From Dechloromonas sp. (GTDB lineage Bacteria; Pseudomonadota; Gammaproteobacteria; Burkholderiales; Rhodocyclaceae), in assembly GCA_016790815.1 (NCBI GenBank), contig JAEUOG010000010.1:27687-91686 (forward strand): a stretch of DNA of 64,000 bases, given 5' to 3'. The notes under the pieces are model-generated. The model saw nothing but the letters and a program-made list of their open reading frames with translations. It ran no database searches and was not told the DNA's origin. Shown here piece after piece: positions 42,656 to 53,033 of this stretch. Position numbers and translations under genes: made by a program. Numbering within the stretch: position 1 is the first letter of the stretch; each line of letters opens with the position of its first letter.

Positions 42656-43762
42656 ATGACGACAGAAAACCCGCTCGTACCTGCCAACGAAACACCCGTC
42701 ACCAACGTTGCCGGATGGGATCCCGAGGACGCACTGGCATCACTGAACGAGCAGCTCCAGGGCTCCGTTGCCAACCTGATGCAACAGAATGTTCGCGAGG
42801 TGGAGTCAGCTGTCCGTAAATCAGACGCCATCTATACTTCCGCCACACGCCTTGCCAGCCCAGACGAACTGTTGCTGCTGGGGATATTCAACCGCCTGAC
42901 GCGCGTATACCTCCCGCTGACCCGAGTCCTGGTCTATCAAGTGGAGGGGCGCTTTCCGAAAGCTCGCCAGGAAATCGCGAAGGGTCTCGCCGCAATTGAC
43001 GATGCGCTGCATGTCATCAACGACTACGCTCAGTCCCCCGAAGCTATCGAAGAGATCATAGATGCCTTCAAGCCGACCGTTTCGGTCATTTCCATCCTCT
43101 TTCGCGGGCTCGACGCCTTTATTCAGGCCGACATCGTTGGCTATCAGGGCAACATCGCCGGCTATGTCAAGCTGCTTCAGGATGCCGTCGCGCGATACCG
43201 CGAAGTTGATCAGTTGCCGCCCAGTGCAAATCCAAACTTCATCGCCCTGGCCAATATGTGCACCAGTCAGGCTGATCGTCTGGAAACGCGAGCTGAAGTA
43301 TTTTCCTCGCTTCCCAAACAGGAGCGACCAGCCCCAACTGGCGACAAGATATTCATCGTTCACGGACACGACGAGGCGAAATGGCGAGAATTGCGTGACC
43401 TGCTGAAAGATCGCCTCAATCTGAAGACCGTGATTCTGAAAGAAGAACCCGGTGCTGGCGAAACGCTGATCCGCAAGTTTGAAGAACACGCCGCCAATTG
43501 CTGCTATGCCTTCGTGCTCCTCACACCGGACGACTTTGTTGAAAAAGATGGCACCAGCTATTTTCAGGCAAGACCCAACGTTCTTTTCGAACTCGGCTGG
43601 TTCTACGGTGCTTTCGGGCGAAATCGGGTATGCATCATCAAGAACGTCAAGACAGCCATTCCCTCGGATCTTGGCGGCATCCTGAGTATCGATTTCAACG
43701 ACCAGGTAGCGGAAGGTTTTACCAAGATTCAGGACGAACTGCAGCGCGCCGGTATCGTCTGA
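42656..43762 (+). CDS. TIR-like (predicted nucleotide-binding) domain protein
   Basis: 368-aa protein: an N-terminal, mostly helical region (1-220) of unknown type, then a TIR-like domain (about 231-345) beginning [13 protein letters not shown] and carrying [45 protein letters not shown] (candidate catalytic Glu312) and [14 protein letters not shown]. This is the domain family found in bacterial TIR effectors, where it degrades NAD. A defence role is inferred; no cyclase, Argonaute or partner gene adjoins. Ribosome site AAGGGAG. Neighbours miaA and the HDOD gene are core genes, so it looks inserted. Confidence 0.85.
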   Translation: MTTENPLVPANETPVTNVAGWDPEDALASLNEQLQGSVANLMQQNVREVESAVRKSDAIYTSATRLASPDELLLLGIFNRLTRVYLPLTRVLVYQVEGRFPKARQEIAKGLAAIDDALHVINDYAQSPEAIEEIIDAFKPTVSVISILFRGLDAFIQADIVGYQGNIAGYVKLLQDAVARYREVDQLPPSANPNFIALANMCTSQADRLETRAEVFSSLPKQERPAPTGDKIFIVHGHDEAKWRELRDLLKDRLNLKTVILKEEPGAGETLIRKFEEHAANCCYAFVLLTPDDFVEKDGTSYFQARPNVLFELGWFYGAFGRNRVCIIKNVKTAIPSDLGGILSIDFNDQVAEGFTKIQDELQRAGIV

Positions 43763-43799
43763 CCAGATCCTCCCGGCCTGCGTGGTAGCATTCGCCGCG

Positions 43800-44747
43800 A
43801 TGAATTCACCCCGCCTGCCGCCTGCCATCCTGATCATGGGCCCGACCGCGTCGGGCAAGACGGCGGCTGCCATGGCGCTGGCCGACCGTTTTCCGGTCGA
43901 GCTGATCAGCGTTGATTCGGCCCAGGTTTTTCGAGACATGGATGTCGGCACCGCCAAGCCGGACCGCGCCACGCTGGCCCGCTACCCGCACCGCCTGATC
44001 GACATCATCTCGCCGGAAGAAAGCTATTCGGCGGCGAAATTCCGCACCGATGCGCTGGCCGCGATGGCCGACATCACGGCGGCCGGCAAGGTGCCGGTAC
44101 TGGTTGGCGGCACGATGCTCTATTTCCGCGCCCTGCTGCACGGTCTGGCCGATCTGCCACAGGCTGATGCAGCCCTGCGTGCCGAAATCGATGCCGAGGC
44201 GGCAGCCGAAGGCTGGCCGGCCATGCACGCGAAATTGGCCCTTCTGGACCCGTCGACCGCAGCACGGCTGCACACGACCGACAGCCAGCGCCTGCAACGC
44301 GCACTTGAGATCTGCCGGCTCACCGGACGCCCGATGTCCGAATTGCTGGCCGAAAGCGAAAAGCAGAAACCGCCCTACGACCTGCTGTCGATTGGCCTGC
44401 TTCCGTCCGATCGCGCCGTGCTGCACGAACGCATCGCGCGCCGTTTCGACGAGATGCTGCTCGCGGGGCTGGACGACGAAGTGCGCCTGCTGCGCCAGAA
44501 ATATGCGCTGCACGCCAACCTGCCGTCGATGCGCTGCGTTGGTTACAGGCAGACCTGGGAAATGCAGGACGGGATGATCCCGCTCAAGGAGCTGCGCGAT
44601 CGCGGCATTTTCGCGACCCGCCAGCTTGCCAAGCGCCAGATCACCTGGCTGACGAACTCGTTCGAAGCGGAAAACTTCGACTGCCTGGACCCGTCGTTGG
44701 CCGAGCAGATTTCGGCTCGCACAGAAAGCTTCCTCAGGAGGACTTGA
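43800..44747 (+). CDS. miaA: tRNA dimethylallyltransferase
   Basis: 315-aa enzyme that adds dimethylallyl to A37 of tRNAs reading UNN codons. P-loop [26 protein letters not shown] with the catalytic Asp, the HRLID segment, and [10 protein letters not shown] near the C-terminus. I use the ATG at 43800; a GTG 18 bases upstream is possible. Its 3' end overlaps the converging response-regulator gene by 14 bases. Confidence 0.96.
   Translation: MNSPRLPPAILIMGPTASGKTAAAMALADRFPVELISVDSAQVFRDMDVGTAKPDRATLARYPHRLIDIISPEESYSAAKFRTDALAAMADITAAGKVPVLVGGTMLYFRALLHGLADLPQADAALRAEIDAEAAAEGWPAMHAKLALLDPSTAARLHTTDSQRLQRALEICRLTGRPMSELLAESEKQKPPYDLLSIGLLPSDRAVLHERIARRFDEMLLAGLDDEVRLLRQKYALHANLPSMRCVGYRQTWEMQDGMIPLKELRDRGIFATRQLAKRQITWLTNSFEAENFDCLDPSLAEQISARTESFLRRT
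44228..44260 (-). repeat. Dispersed uptake-signal-like element, copy 11 (partial)
   Basis: Minus strand: GCGGTCGAC, GGGTCCAGAA, GGGCC, AATTTCGCG. The second tract and GGCC are in register, the first tract is weak. In miaA, antisense. Confidence 0.4.
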
Positions 44748-45864
44748 GCAGCACCTTCAGATCGTCTGCCAGCCTTTCCAGTTGGCCGACGATTTCCAAT
44801 GATGCATCCTGCGTTCCGACAACGCGGTTCATGAACAGGTTGGCCATACTGCTGAGCTGCTCTTCCTGCGCCTCCATCAGCCCGAGATGAATGTACGCCT
44901 TGGTCAGCGCCTCCTGAAACTCGATCATCACCTGCGTCAGCTCGAAGCAGTTGCGCCGGTAGTTGTTCTGCACGCCGTCCAGCGTTGAATAAAGCCGCGG
45001 CAAGGCCATTTCGATCCCGGCACGCCGCTGCGCAGCCAGCATTTCTGCCTCGATCGCCTTGAGGCGGGCATCGGCGCCTTCGGCGAGCAGTGCGCCATTG
45101 TCGCGGATGCGGCCGCAACGCTCGGCATCGTCGAGCGGCAGATTGTTCACCATCAGCGTGACGCGGCCATAGTTAAAGACACAGCGCGTCTTGAACTGGA
45201 AAATCCGGCCACTCTCCCGCACATGATTCAGCACCGAAACTTCCAGCGGCACGTCATGCCCATTCTCGCTCAACGACAAGACCTCATCGCCAAGACGCAT
45301 CTGAACAGCCGCTTTCAGGTCATATTGCCCCATGGCGTCGATCACCGCGGAAGCAAGCTCGGTCATGCTGTTGCAGGCGAATGACTTGCTCATGAACTGC
45401 AACACGACGCCCAGCTCACCCATGCTGACCATGGCCGCCATGGCCGTCCGTTGTGCATAGCCTGCCTGTTCGCGGAGCGCCTTTTTTTCTTCGAGAATTC
45501 TGCGGGCAGCCTTCAGCTTGCCGTCCAGCTCGGCAGACGAAAACGGCTTCTGGATAAAATCGTCGCCCCCCGCTTCATAGCAGCGCAGCCGTGTTTCGCT
45601 ATCGTCATTGGCCGAGGCGAAAAGTACGGGGATATCCCGCGTTTCCCAATCCCCCTTGAGCTCCCGGCAGAGGGCATAACCATCCATGACCGGCATCGAT
45701 ACGTCGAGCAGGATGAGATCCGGCTTCACGTCCGCCACGCGCATCAGGCAGGCATCCCCGGAAACAAACGTTTCCAGATCGCAGCTCCCGTCAAGCATTT
45801 CGGCCAGCACATCGAGAATGAGCTGATCATCATCGACGGCAAAAACGCGCAGGCTTGCTTCCAT
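44734..45864 (-). CDS. Response regulator with unknown output domain
   Basis: 376-aa protein: receiver domain ([13 protein letters not shown], phospho-acceptor Asp in [14 protein letters not shown], Lys in FIQKPF), a helical linker, then an output of about 220 residues not recognised as DNA-binding, GGDEF or HD-GYP. Similar receivers with helical/GAF-like outputs exist in Rhodocyclaceae as phosphorelay or chemotaxis partners. No kinase is adjacent. 3' end overlaps miaA. Confidence 0.8.
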   Translation of the reverse strand: MEASLRVFAVDDDQLILDVLAEMLDGSCDLETFVSGDACLMRVADVKPDLILLDVSMPVMDGYALCRELKGDWETRDIPVLFASANDDSETRLRCYEAGGDDFIQKPFSSAELDGKLKAARRILEEKKALREQAGYAQRTAMAAMVSMGELGVVLQFMSKSFACNSMTELASAVIDAMGQYDLKAAVQMRLGDEVLSLSENGHDVPLEVSVLNHVRESGRIFQFKTRCVFNYGRVTLMVNNLPLDDAERCGRIRDNGALLAEGADARLKAIEAEMLAAQRRAGIEMALPRLYSTLDGVQNNYRRNCFELTQVMIEFQEALTKAYIHLGLMEAQEEQLSSMANLFMNRVVGTQDASLEIVGQLERLADDLKVLLKSS

Positions 45865-45929
45865 TCCTCAACTCCCGGACTCAATTTTCTACAGTTTGTC
45901 GTTTTTGCCGAATCCAGGCAAGCTTTGAA

Positions 45930-48900
45930 TCAGGTGGGGGAGGCCTGTTTTTTTGCTGCCAGCAGCGAATACACCGTCGGCACAACGAACAGCGTGAGGA
46001 AAGTGCCCAACAGCAAGCCGCCGACGATGACCCAGCCGATCTGCTGCCGCGATTCCGCCCCCGCCCCGGTAGCCAGGGCCAGCGGCACGGCGCCGAGAAC
46101 CATCGCGCCGGTGGTCATCAGAATCGGGCGCAAACGCAGCGTTGCGGATTCGATGACTGCCGCTGTGCGTTCGATACCCTTTTCCTGCAACTGATTGGCA
46201 AATTCAACAATCAGGATGCCGTGCTTGGTGATCAGGCCGACCAGCGTGACGAGACCGATCTGGCTGTAGACGTTGAGCGTACCGCCGGCCAGCCAGAGTG
46301 CGAGCAAGGCACCGGCCATCGACAACGGCACCGTCAGCATGATGATGAAAGGATCGCGGAAGCTTTCGAACTGGGCGGCCAGCACGAGGTAGATGAAGGC
46401 CAGCGCGAGGCCGAAAGTGAAGGCCAGCGATGACGACGACTGTCGGAACTCGCGTGACTGGCCGTTGTAGTCGGCGGCGTAGCCGGGCTTGAGTGTCTGG
46501 TTGGCAACCCCGTCGAGGAAAGTCAGCGCCTCGCCCAGCGTGTAGCCCGGTGCCAGATTGGCGGTGATCGTCACGGCGCGACGCTGGCCGAAGTGGTTGA
46601 GCTCGCGCGGGCTGATCGTCTCGCGCACATCGACCAGATTTTCGAGCGAAATCATGCTGCCATCGCGGCCGCGCACATAGATGTCACGAATGTCGTCGGG
46701 GTTGCGCCGTTCGGCTTCAGCGACCTGGACGATCACGTCGTACTGCTCGCCGTCGCGCTTGAAGCGCGTGACCTGGCGGCCACCGAGGAAGGTTTCCAGC
46801 GCCCGGCCGATGGTTTCGACCGGCACGCCCATGTCGGCTGCCTTGTCGCGGCGAACGTCGACCGACAGTTCCGGCTTGTTGAGCTTGAGATCGGTATCGA
46901 CGTTGTTCAGCGAGGGGTTCTTGGCCACTTCGGCGAGAATCTGGCCGGTCACCTTCTGCAGCTCCGCGTACGGCGCGGACGTGACGATGACGAAATTGAC
47001 CGGCCGTTCGCGCGGGCTCTGGCCGAGCGACGGCGGCGTGATCGGGAAGGCCATGACACCGGGTATGCCGGCAAATTTCGGGAACAGCTCCTTGGCGATT
47101 TCCGGCGAACGGCGCGTGCGATCATTCCAGTCGGTCAGGCCAAGAATCGAAATACCCTGGCTGACCGTCGGGTTGCCGGCAACGACGAAATAGCGCTCGG
47201 CATCCTTGGTCTGGCTGTAGATGCCCTCGATCTGGCGCGCATATTTCTCGGTGTAGTCGAGCGTTGCACCCTCAGGGCCGAGGAACATGCCGAAAATGAT
47301 GCCGCGGTCCTCAACCGGCGCCAGTTCGGACTTGAGCTCCTTGAGCAGGACGCCGCAGGAGGCCGCGACAACGACAAAGCCGACAAACACGATCCAGCGA
47401 TGATCGAGTGCTGCGGTCAACACACTTTTATAGCCGGAATTGAGCCGGTTCAGGAAGCCTTCGACGAACATGAAGGCCTTGCCATGCTTCTCCTCGTGCT
47501 TGAGCAGCACCGAGCACATCATCGGCGACAGCGTGAGGGCGACGAAGCCGGAAACCAGCACGGCACCGGCCAGGGTCAATGCAAACTCGATGAACAGCTT
47601 GCCGGTGCGGCCGGTCATGAAGGCGACGGGCGCATACACCGCCGCCAGGGTCAGCGTCATGGCCACCACCGCGAAGCCGATCTCCTTCGATCCCTGCAGC
47701 GCCGCCTGCATGCGCGGCATGCCTTCCTCGATGTGGCGGTAAATGTTCTCCAGCACGACGATGGCGTCGTCGACAACGAGGCCGATGGCCAGCACGAGCG
47801 CGAGCAGCGTCAGCGTGTTGATCGTGAAACCCAGCGCCAACATGATGCCGAAGGCGCCGACGAGGGACACCGGGATGGTCACCAGCGGTATCAGCGTCGC
47901 CCGCAGGTTGCGCAGGAAGAAAAAAATGATCGCCAGCACGAGCAGAATCGCCTCGGCTATGGTCTTGAACACCGATTCGATCGAACGGTCGATGAATACC
48001 GACGAGTCGTAGGACAGGTTCGCGCTCATGCCTTCCGGCAACTCGCTGGTGATTTTGGGCAACTCGGCGCGCATGGCCTTCGACAATTCAAGCGGATTGG
48101 CTGTCGCCTGCTTGATGATGCCGAGCGCCACTGCCGAACGCCCCTTGAAACGCACGGCGCTGCGCTCTTCGGCGGCACCGAGGGCAACCCGGCCAAGGTC
48201 GCTGATGCGTACCGGATAGCCATTGACGGTCTTGACGACGACCGCACCGAATTCCTCGGTTGTCTTGAGGTCGGTATTGGCCACCACCGAAAATTCGCGT
48301 TCACGGCTTTCGATACGGCCGGCCGGCACCTCGACGTTCTGCTTGCGCAGCGCATCCTCGACATCGGCCGGCGTCAGCTGATAAGCCGCCAGCCGCTGCT
48401 TGTCGAGCCAGATACGCATGGCGAACTTGCGGTCGCCGAAGACGCGCACATCGGCGGCGCCGGGCAAGGTCTGCAGGCGCGGCTTGACGATGCGGGTGGC
48501 GACGTCGGTCACCTCCAGCGCCGAATGCTTGTCGGAAGAAAAAGCGATCCAGATCACCGGGTTGGCATCGGCCTCAACCTTGGCGATGACCGGCTCGTCG
48601 ACCGCCAGCGGCAGTTTGTTGCGCACGCGGGAAACCCGGTCACGCACATCGGAAGCCGCCGAATCCGGCGCCCGTTCGAGCTTGAAGCGCACTGAAATCT
48701 GGCTGCTCTCGGCCCGCGAAATGGAAGTGATCACTTCCACCCCTTCGATGCCGGCCAGCGAATCCTCGAGCGGCTTGGTCACCTGCGACTCGATGATCTC
48801 CGCCGAAGCGCCGCGATAGTTCGTGTTGACCGTGACCACCGGCTCGTCGATCTTCGGATACTCGCGCACCGGCAGCCGGGTGTAGGAGACGATGCCGAGC

Positions 48901-48968
48901 AGCATGAGGACGAGCGACAACACCGTCGCGAAGACCGGCCGCTTGATGCAGATGTCGGAAATCTTCAT
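45930..48968 (-). CDS. RND multidrug efflux permease (AcrB/MexF type, HAE1)
   Basis: 1012-aa inner-membrane proton antiporter with 12 helices and two large periplasmic domains. Starts MKISDICIKRPVFATVLSLV; TM4 carries the proton-relay pair in ALVLAIGLVVDDAIVVLENIYRH; GLITKHGILIVEFAN in the second half. It abuts its adaptor gene with a four-base overlap. No outer-membrane channel gene adjoins, so it probably uses a TolC-type porin coded elsewhere. Confidence 0.95.
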   Translation of the reverse strand: MKISDICIKRPVFATVLSLVLMLLGIVSYTRLPVREYPKIDEPVVTVNTNYRGASAEIIESQVTKPLEDSLAGIEGVEVITSISRAESSQISVRFKLERAPDSAASDVRDRVSRVRNKLPLAVDEPVIAKVEADANPVIWIAFSSDKHSALEVTDVATRIVKPRLQTLPGAADVRVFGDRKFAMRIWLDKQRLAAYQLTPADVEDALRKQNVEVPAGRIESREREFSVVANTDLKTTEEFGAVVVKTVNGYPVRISDLGRVALGAAEERSAVRFKGRSAVALGIIKQATANPLELSKAMRAELPKITSELPEGMSANLSYDSSVFIDRSIESVFKTIAEAILLVLAIIFFFLRNLRATLIPLVTIPVSLVGAFGIMLALGFTINTLTLLALVLAIGLVVDDAIVVLENIYRHIEEGMPRMQAALQGSKEIGFAVVAMTLTLAAVYAPVAFMTGRTGKLFIEFALTLAGAVLVSGFVALTLSPMMCSVLLKHEEKHGKAFMFVEGFLNRLNSGYKSVLTAALDHRWIVFVGFVVVAASCGVLLKELKSELAPVEDRGIIFGMFLGPEGATLDYTEKYARQIEGIYSQTKDAERYFVVAGNPTVSQGISILGLTDWNDRTRRSPEIAKELFPKFAGIPGVMAFPITPPSLGQSPRERPVNFVIVTSAPYAELQKVTGQILAEVAKNPSLNNVDTDLKLNKPELSVDVRRDKAADMGVPVETIGRALETFLGGRQVTRFKRDGEQYDVIVQVAEAERRNPDDIRDIYVRGRDGSMISLENLVDVRETISPRELNHFGQRRAVTITANLAPGYTLGEALTFLDGVANQTLKPGYAADYNGQSREFRQSSSSLAFTFGLALAFIYLVLAAQFESFRDPFIIMLTVPLSMAGALLALWLAGGTLNVYSQIGLVTLVGLITKHGILIVEFANQLQEKGIERTAAVIESATLRLRPILMTTGAMVLGAVPLALATGAGAESRQQIGWVIVGGLLLGTFLTLFVVPTVYSLLAAKKQASPT
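47413..47446 (+). repeat. Dispersed uptake-signal-like element, copy 12
   Basis: Core GCGGTCAAC, ACACTTTTAT, AGCC, GGAATTGAG. Antisense in the RND gene. Two further cores without tracts lie at 48597 and 48825 on the minus strand. Confidence 0.4.
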
Positions 48969-50122
48969 TTCCCGGCAGCCGTCCCGGTCGCACCCGCTGG
49001 CTGGGCCGGCGGCGCTGCCGGAGCGCCATCACCGACGGGACGCACTGCAGCGCCGTCGCGCAGCTTCAACTGCCCGGCCGTGACCACGAGATCACCGTCA
49101 GCCAACCCGTCCACGACCTCGACCTGCGCGGCACGACGCACGCCGAGGCTGATCTTGACCAAGCTGGCCTTGCCGTCGACCACCTTGAAGACCGCTGGCC
49201 GACCGCCTGGAACGATGGCCTGCTCGGGCACCATGAGCACACCCTTGCGCTCGCCGAAAAGCAGCCGAACGCGAACGAACATGCCGGGGCGCAGCTTGCC
49301 TTTCGCGTTGTCGAGTCGGGCGCGGGCCGCAATCGAGCGACCGTTCTGGTCGACCATCGGGTCGACGGCATCGAGCACGGCCTTGAGGCGATCGCTGGGC
49401 AGTGCATCGGAAACCACCTCAACGCTCTGCCCCTTGCCGAGTCGGCCGAGATAATTTTCCGGCAACCGGAAATCGACACGCAGGGTGGCAACATCCTCGA
49501 TATTGATCAGATCCTGGCCATCCTTGAGGTAATCGCCGACGCTCACGTTGCGCAGGCCAACCATGCCCGTGAACGGCGCCTTGATGCGCATCTTTGCAGC
49601 CTTGGCCTCAGCCAGTCGAACGGCAGCCTCCTGCACCTTGAGCGTGGCTGACGACGCATCGAGTGCCTGCTGACTCAGGAACTTCTTGCCAACCAGTTCG
49701 ACGTTCCGCGCGTAGCTGCTCTTGGCCAGCGCCAGATTGGCCCGGGCCTGCTGCAATTCGGCATCCTGGATCGCCGCGTCGAAAACGACGAGAACCGAGC
49801 CCTTGGCGACAATGGTGCCATCCTTGAAACCAATCGAGGCTATACGTCCGGATGTTTCCGGGCGCAGGATAACGGACTCGTTCGACTTCAGCGTGCCGAC
49901 AGCAGCGACATCATCGGCAAAGTCGCTGGCTGCCACCCGGGCTACTTCAACCGCCGTCGGAAAGCCGGCTGGCCCACCACCTGCTGCCTGCTTGGCCGGC
50001 GCCCCGTTCGGCACGACAGGCCCCGCCGCCGGAGTACGGTTCACGGTGTAGGCGTAATAGCCAAGGCCGGCCATGCCGGCCAGCGCGATGGCAATGATTC
50101 CGAAGCGGGTATTTTTATTCAT
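48965..50122 (-). CDS. RND efflux periplasmic adaptor (membrane fusion protein)
   Basis: 385-aa adaptor: N-terminal anchor helix, barrel-sandwich domain (VGTLKSNESVILRPETSGRI, IKAPFTGMVGLRNVSVGDYL), coiled coil between, beta-barrel with LPENYLGRLGKGQSVEV and a C-terminal Ala/Pro-rich tail. Joins the permease to an outer-membrane channel. It is first in the pump operon, directly behind a palindromic operator. Confidence 0.94.
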   Translation of the reverse strand: MNKNTRFGIIAIALAGMAGLGYYAYTVNRTPAAGPVVPNGAPAKQAAGGGPAGFPTAVEVARVAASDFADDVAAVGTLKSNESVILRPETSGRIASIGFKDGTIVAKGSVLVVFDAAIQDAELQQARANLALAKSSYARNVELVGKKFLSQQALDASSATLKVQEAAVRLAEAKAAKMRIKAPFTGMVGLRNVSVGDYLKDGQDLINIEDVATLRVDFRLPENYLGRLGKGQSVEVVSDALPSDRLKAVLDAVDPMVDQNGRSIAARARLDNAKGKLRPGMFVRVRLLFGERKGVLMVPEQAIVPGGRPAVFKVVDGKASLVKISLGVRRAAQVEVVDGLADGDLVVTAGQLKLRDGAAVRPVGDGAPAAPPAQPAGATGTAAGK

Positions 50123-50143
50123 GGTAACCGGGACAGTTCCGAA

Positions 50144-50176
50144 CTGACCGGGCGGTCAGCAACGTGAATGATTGTA
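50144..50176 (-). promoter_or_regulatory. RND pump promoter with palindromic TetR-type operator
   Basis: Inverted repeat CTGACCG-GG-CGGTCAG (50144-50159) lies just downstream of a -10-like TACAAT (minus strand, 50176-50171), that is, over the likely transcription start. Such palindromes are bound by TetR-family repressors; no tetR gene is in the neighbourhood. Confidence 0.55.
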
Positions 50177-50216
50177 ACCAAGAGCCGCAAGCGGCAGAAG
50201 CAAAATCAGGCGATGC

Positions 50217-50834
50217 TCAGTCGCCAGCGAAGGGCAGCAATTCGGGGAGTTTGACCGGTTCGCCTTGCACGGCAACCGGCTGCGCCAGCGCGCACGTTGC
50301 GCATTCGGAAACTGGCTCGAAAGCCGCACGACAAGCCTCGGCGCCACGACCCTCGCTGCCGCGCAACGGTGCAACCTGAACCATGATCACCCCGGCGCGA
50401 ATCATGTTGAGATATTCCGCGACGCCGCGCGAAAGATCGATGATGCGCTTGCGGTGCTTGGGGTGCATCCGGTCATTGACTTTGACGATGGCGCACCGTC
50501 CGTTGTCCACACGGCGGACGGCAACCATGGCGCCAAGCGGAAAACGGTTGCTGGCTGCGGTGAACAACCTGACGTCGAAAATCTCGCCCGTCGAAGTTCT
50601 GCGTCCCTGAAATCCGTGACCGTAGAAGCTGGCGTGACCACGCAAACCCGGCACGTTTTCCTCGATAAAATCTGCTGCCCCGAATTCCGGAGCTGGCGAA
50701 ATCCTGCGCGGTGCTTTTTTGACCGCATGCCGCGCATTTACCTGCTTGGCTTGGCGCCCATTGTCCGCAGCCAAAACGGGCAATGAGCCATTCAGCAAGA
50801 GCAGGCCGCAGGCAATTGCCGCGACCTGCAACAT
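50217..50834 (-). CDS. rlpA: RlpA-family septal ring lytic transglycosylase-like protein
   Basis: 205-aa exported protein: signal segment MLQVAAIACGLLLLNGSLPVLAA, then a double-psi beta-barrel with GHASFYGHGFQGRRTSTGEIFD and VKVNDRMHPKHRKRIIDLSRGVAEYL. No SPOR domain is present, unlike E. coli RlpA. I start at the ATG at 50834; a GTG at 50873 inside purM is an alternative. It follows purM almost without gap. Confidence 0.85.
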   Translation of the reverse strand: MLQVAAIACGLLLLNGSLPVLAADNGRQAKQVNARHAVKKAPRRISPAPEFGAADFIEENVPGLRGHASFYGHGFQGRRTSTGEIFDVRLFTAASNRFPLGAMVAVRRVDNGRCAIVKVNDRMHPKHRKRIIDLSRGVAEYLNMIRAGVIMVQVAPLRGSEGRGAEACRAAFEPVSECATCALAQPVAVQGEPVKLPELLPFAGD

Positions 50835-50838
50835 CCAT

Positions 50839-51882
50839 TTAGACCACAAGGGTCTGCGCTTCGTCACCGGCACGCGCCCGGATCTTGCCGATGCGATAAA
50901 CCGCCTCGCCCTGCGCCCTCAGTTCAGCCATCGCAGCATCGGCATCGGCCGCCGCAACCACGATGACCAGACCAATGCCGCAGTTGAAGACACGGTGCAT
51001 TTCGTTTTCGGCGACATTGCCTTCGGCCTGCATCCAGTCGAACAGCTTGGGACGCGGCCAGGCGGCCTTTTCCAGTTCGGCGACGGTGTTTTCCGGCAGC
51101 ACGCGCGGCACGTTCTCGAGCAGGCCGCCACCGGTGATGTGGGCCATGCCCTTGATCGTGACCTTTTCCATCGTTGCCAGCACCTGCTTGACGTAGATGC
51201 GGGTCGGTGCCATGACGACATCGGCCAAAGTCCGCTCGCCATCAAATTTAGCGTTCATGTCAGGATTGGAACGCTCGATGATCTTGCGGACCAGCGAGTA
51301 GCCGTTGGAGTGCGCACCAGAGGAAGCCAGGCCGAGCACCACATCGCCCGGGGCAATCGAGGCCTTGCCGTCGATGGCCTTGGATTTTTCAACGACACCG
51401 ACGGCGAAGCCGGCCAGATCGTATTCTCCCGCAGGGTACATGCCCGGCATTTCGGCGGTTTCGCCACCGATCAGCGCGCAGCCGGCCAGTTCGCAGCCCT
51501 TGGCGATGCCGCCGACGACGGCTGCAGCCGTATCGACGTCGAGCTTGCCGCAGGCGAAGTAGTCGAGGAAGAACAGCGATTCGGCGCCAAGCACGAGAAT
51601 GTCATTGACGCTCATCGCAACCAGATCCTGCCCCACGGTGTCGTGACGATTCAGATCGAAAGCCAGACGCAGCTTTGTGCCGACGCCGTCGGTACCGGAC
51701 ACCAGCACCGGCTCCTTGTAGCGCTTCGGCACTTCGAACAGCGCGCCGAAACCGCCAATGCCGCCGAGCACGCCTTCGCGCAGGGTCTTCTTGGCCAGGG
51801 GCTTGATACGTTCGACGAGGGCATCGCCCGCATCGATATCGACGCCGGCATCACGGTAGGAGAGGGAGGTGTTCTGGGTCAT
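50839..51882 (-). CDS. purM: Phosphoribosylformylglycinamidine cyclo-ligase
   Basis: 347-aa PurM (AIR synthetase), fifth step of purine synthesis. Family motifs [48 protein letters not shown] and [14 protein letters not shown] start at the ATG at 51882 ([13 protein letters not shown]). Divergent from the HrgA-like gene; in related genomes purM often lies beside the hda-pcnB block, here separated by inserted genes. Confidence 0.96.
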   Translation of the reverse strand: MTQNTSLSYRDAGVDIDAGDALVERIKPLAKKTLREGVLGGIGGFGALFEVPKRYKEPVLVSGTDGVGTKLRLAFDLNRHDTVGQDLVAMSVNDILVLGAESLFFLDYFACGKLDVDTAAAVVGGIAKGCELAGCALIGGETAEMPGMYPAGEYDLAGFAVGVVEKSKAIDGKASIAPGDVVLGLASSGAHSNGYSLVRKIIERSNPDMNAKFDGERTLADVVMAPTRIYVKQVLATMEKVTIKGMAHITGGGLLENVPRVLPENTVAELEKAAWPRPKLFDWMQAEGNVAENEMHRVFNCGIGLVIVVAAADADAAMAELRAQGEAVYRIGKIRARAGDEAQTLVV

Positions 51883-52055
51883 GGTCAATTTGGCGCCAAG
51901 GGGCAGCAAACGCTGCTGGAAAAAACGAGGATTTTACCCGAAACCGCCCTTACCCCCTAACCCACCGGGCATCCAAACGAATTCGCTCACCGCCCATGGC
52001 ATTGGGATGAATTAATATGGGGAACCACCGAAACCATTGGAATGCAGTCCTCCCC

Positions 52056-52988
52056 ATGACCGCAAAGCTGAACCTACGTCAAACCATCGTCGACTTCCTG
52101 AAAACCCGCCCGGAAGAACGCTTCACCGCACGACAAATCGCATTGTGGATGTTTGAGAACCTGCGCGAAGCGTGCGAGGTAAAACGGCAAAACAGCCAGC
52201 AGGATTTGAGCGAGGACACGACTTTCCTCTATCAACTGGTCGCAGAAATTGGCGCCAATCGACCGGAAGTCCAGAAACGCTGGCCACAGGTTCGCACTAC
52301 CGAAGGCCGTCCCCGTCAGTATTACTGGACCGCTGTCAGTGAGGCCGCAGAAATTGTCGAGGCGGAGAAACCGGCCGCGCCCAATGCAGGAAAACTTACC
52401 GAGCATGATCTCTATCCGTTGTTGTGCCTCTACCTCCACAGTGAGTGGGGGCTTTACCCAAAACGAATCGATGAAAAACGTTCCTCCAACCGGAACGGCC
52501 CCAACGGAAACAAATGGCTTTTCCCTGATCTCGTTGCCTTGGAAGACCTTGGTGCAAGTTGGGATCGGGAAATTCGCGCCTGTGTACAGCAGGTTGCAGC
52601 TCAACGAGCTCGTTTGTGGTCATTCGAGGTCAAGCTATTGATCAATCGGGCCAATGTTCGTGAAGTCTGGTTCCAGGCTGTGTCGAATTCATCGTGGGCC
52701 AATCTCGGTTATCTGGTCGCCGGAGAGATTCAGGAATCAGCAATGAAGGAACTGCATTTACTTGCCGCCTCCTACGGTATCGGCCTGATACGCTTGAACG
52801 CGGCAGACCCAAGCGAAAGCGAAATTCTCATTCCGGCTCGCGAGCGATCAGATATCGATTGGGACGCCTGCAATCGTCTGGCAATGGAAAACAGCGATTT
52901 TCAGAACTTCATCAGTTGGGTCAGGCAATTTCACCAGACCGACAACGCCCGCGTAGGTAACTGGGATTTGCCCGAAGTGGCCGATTAG
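52056..52988 (+). CDS. HrgA-like protein with HARE-type HTH, possible restriction-linked factor
   Basis: 310-aa protein. N-terminal winged-helix-like part (LRQTIVDFLKTRPEERFTARQIALWMFENL) resembles HARE-HTH domains; the C-terminal half (LTEHDLYPLLCLYLHSEWGLYPKRIDEKRSSNRN.., FPDLVALE, LWSFEVKL) has the D-x(n)-E-x-K layout of restriction-like nucleases, as in the HrgA/COG2958 group. The start at 52056 or an ATG 39 bases upstream cannot be told apart; neither has a strong ribosome site. Codon use looks less GC-biased than purM and tyrS beside it. Function inferred only. Confidence 0.6.
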   Translation: MTAKLNLRQTIVDFLKTRPEERFTARQIALWMFENLREACEVKRQNSQQDLSEDTTFLYQLVAEIGANRPEVQKRWPQVRTTEGRPRQYYWTAVSEAAEIVEAEKPAAPNAGKLTEHDLYPLLCLYLHSEWGLYPKRIDEKRSSNRNGPNGNKWLFPDLVALEDLGASWDREIRACVQQVAAQRARLWSFEVKLLINRANVREVWFQAVSNSSWANLGYLVAGEIQESAMKELHLLAASYGIGLIRLNAADPSESEILIPARERSDIDWDACNRLAMENSDFQNFISWVRQFHQTDNARVGNWDLPEVAD

Positions 52989-52997
52989 GAGCTTCCC

Positions 52998-53033
52998 ACG
53001 GTCAACCGGAAAAATTGGCCAAATTTCAAATCG
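52998..53033 (+). repeat. Dispersed uptake-signal-like element, copy 13 (best match)
   Basis: Core ACGGTCAAC, CGGAAAAATT, GGCC, AAATTTCAAATC. Intergenic, 9 bases after the HrgA-like stop, so free of coding constraint; I use it as the type copy. Confidence 0.7.

Noticed and set aside
46593-48695. 700-residue plus-strand frame opposite the RND permease
   Set aside because: The minus frame is an unmistakable RND transporter; the plus frame has a His/Arg/Asp-rich shadow composition and no family.
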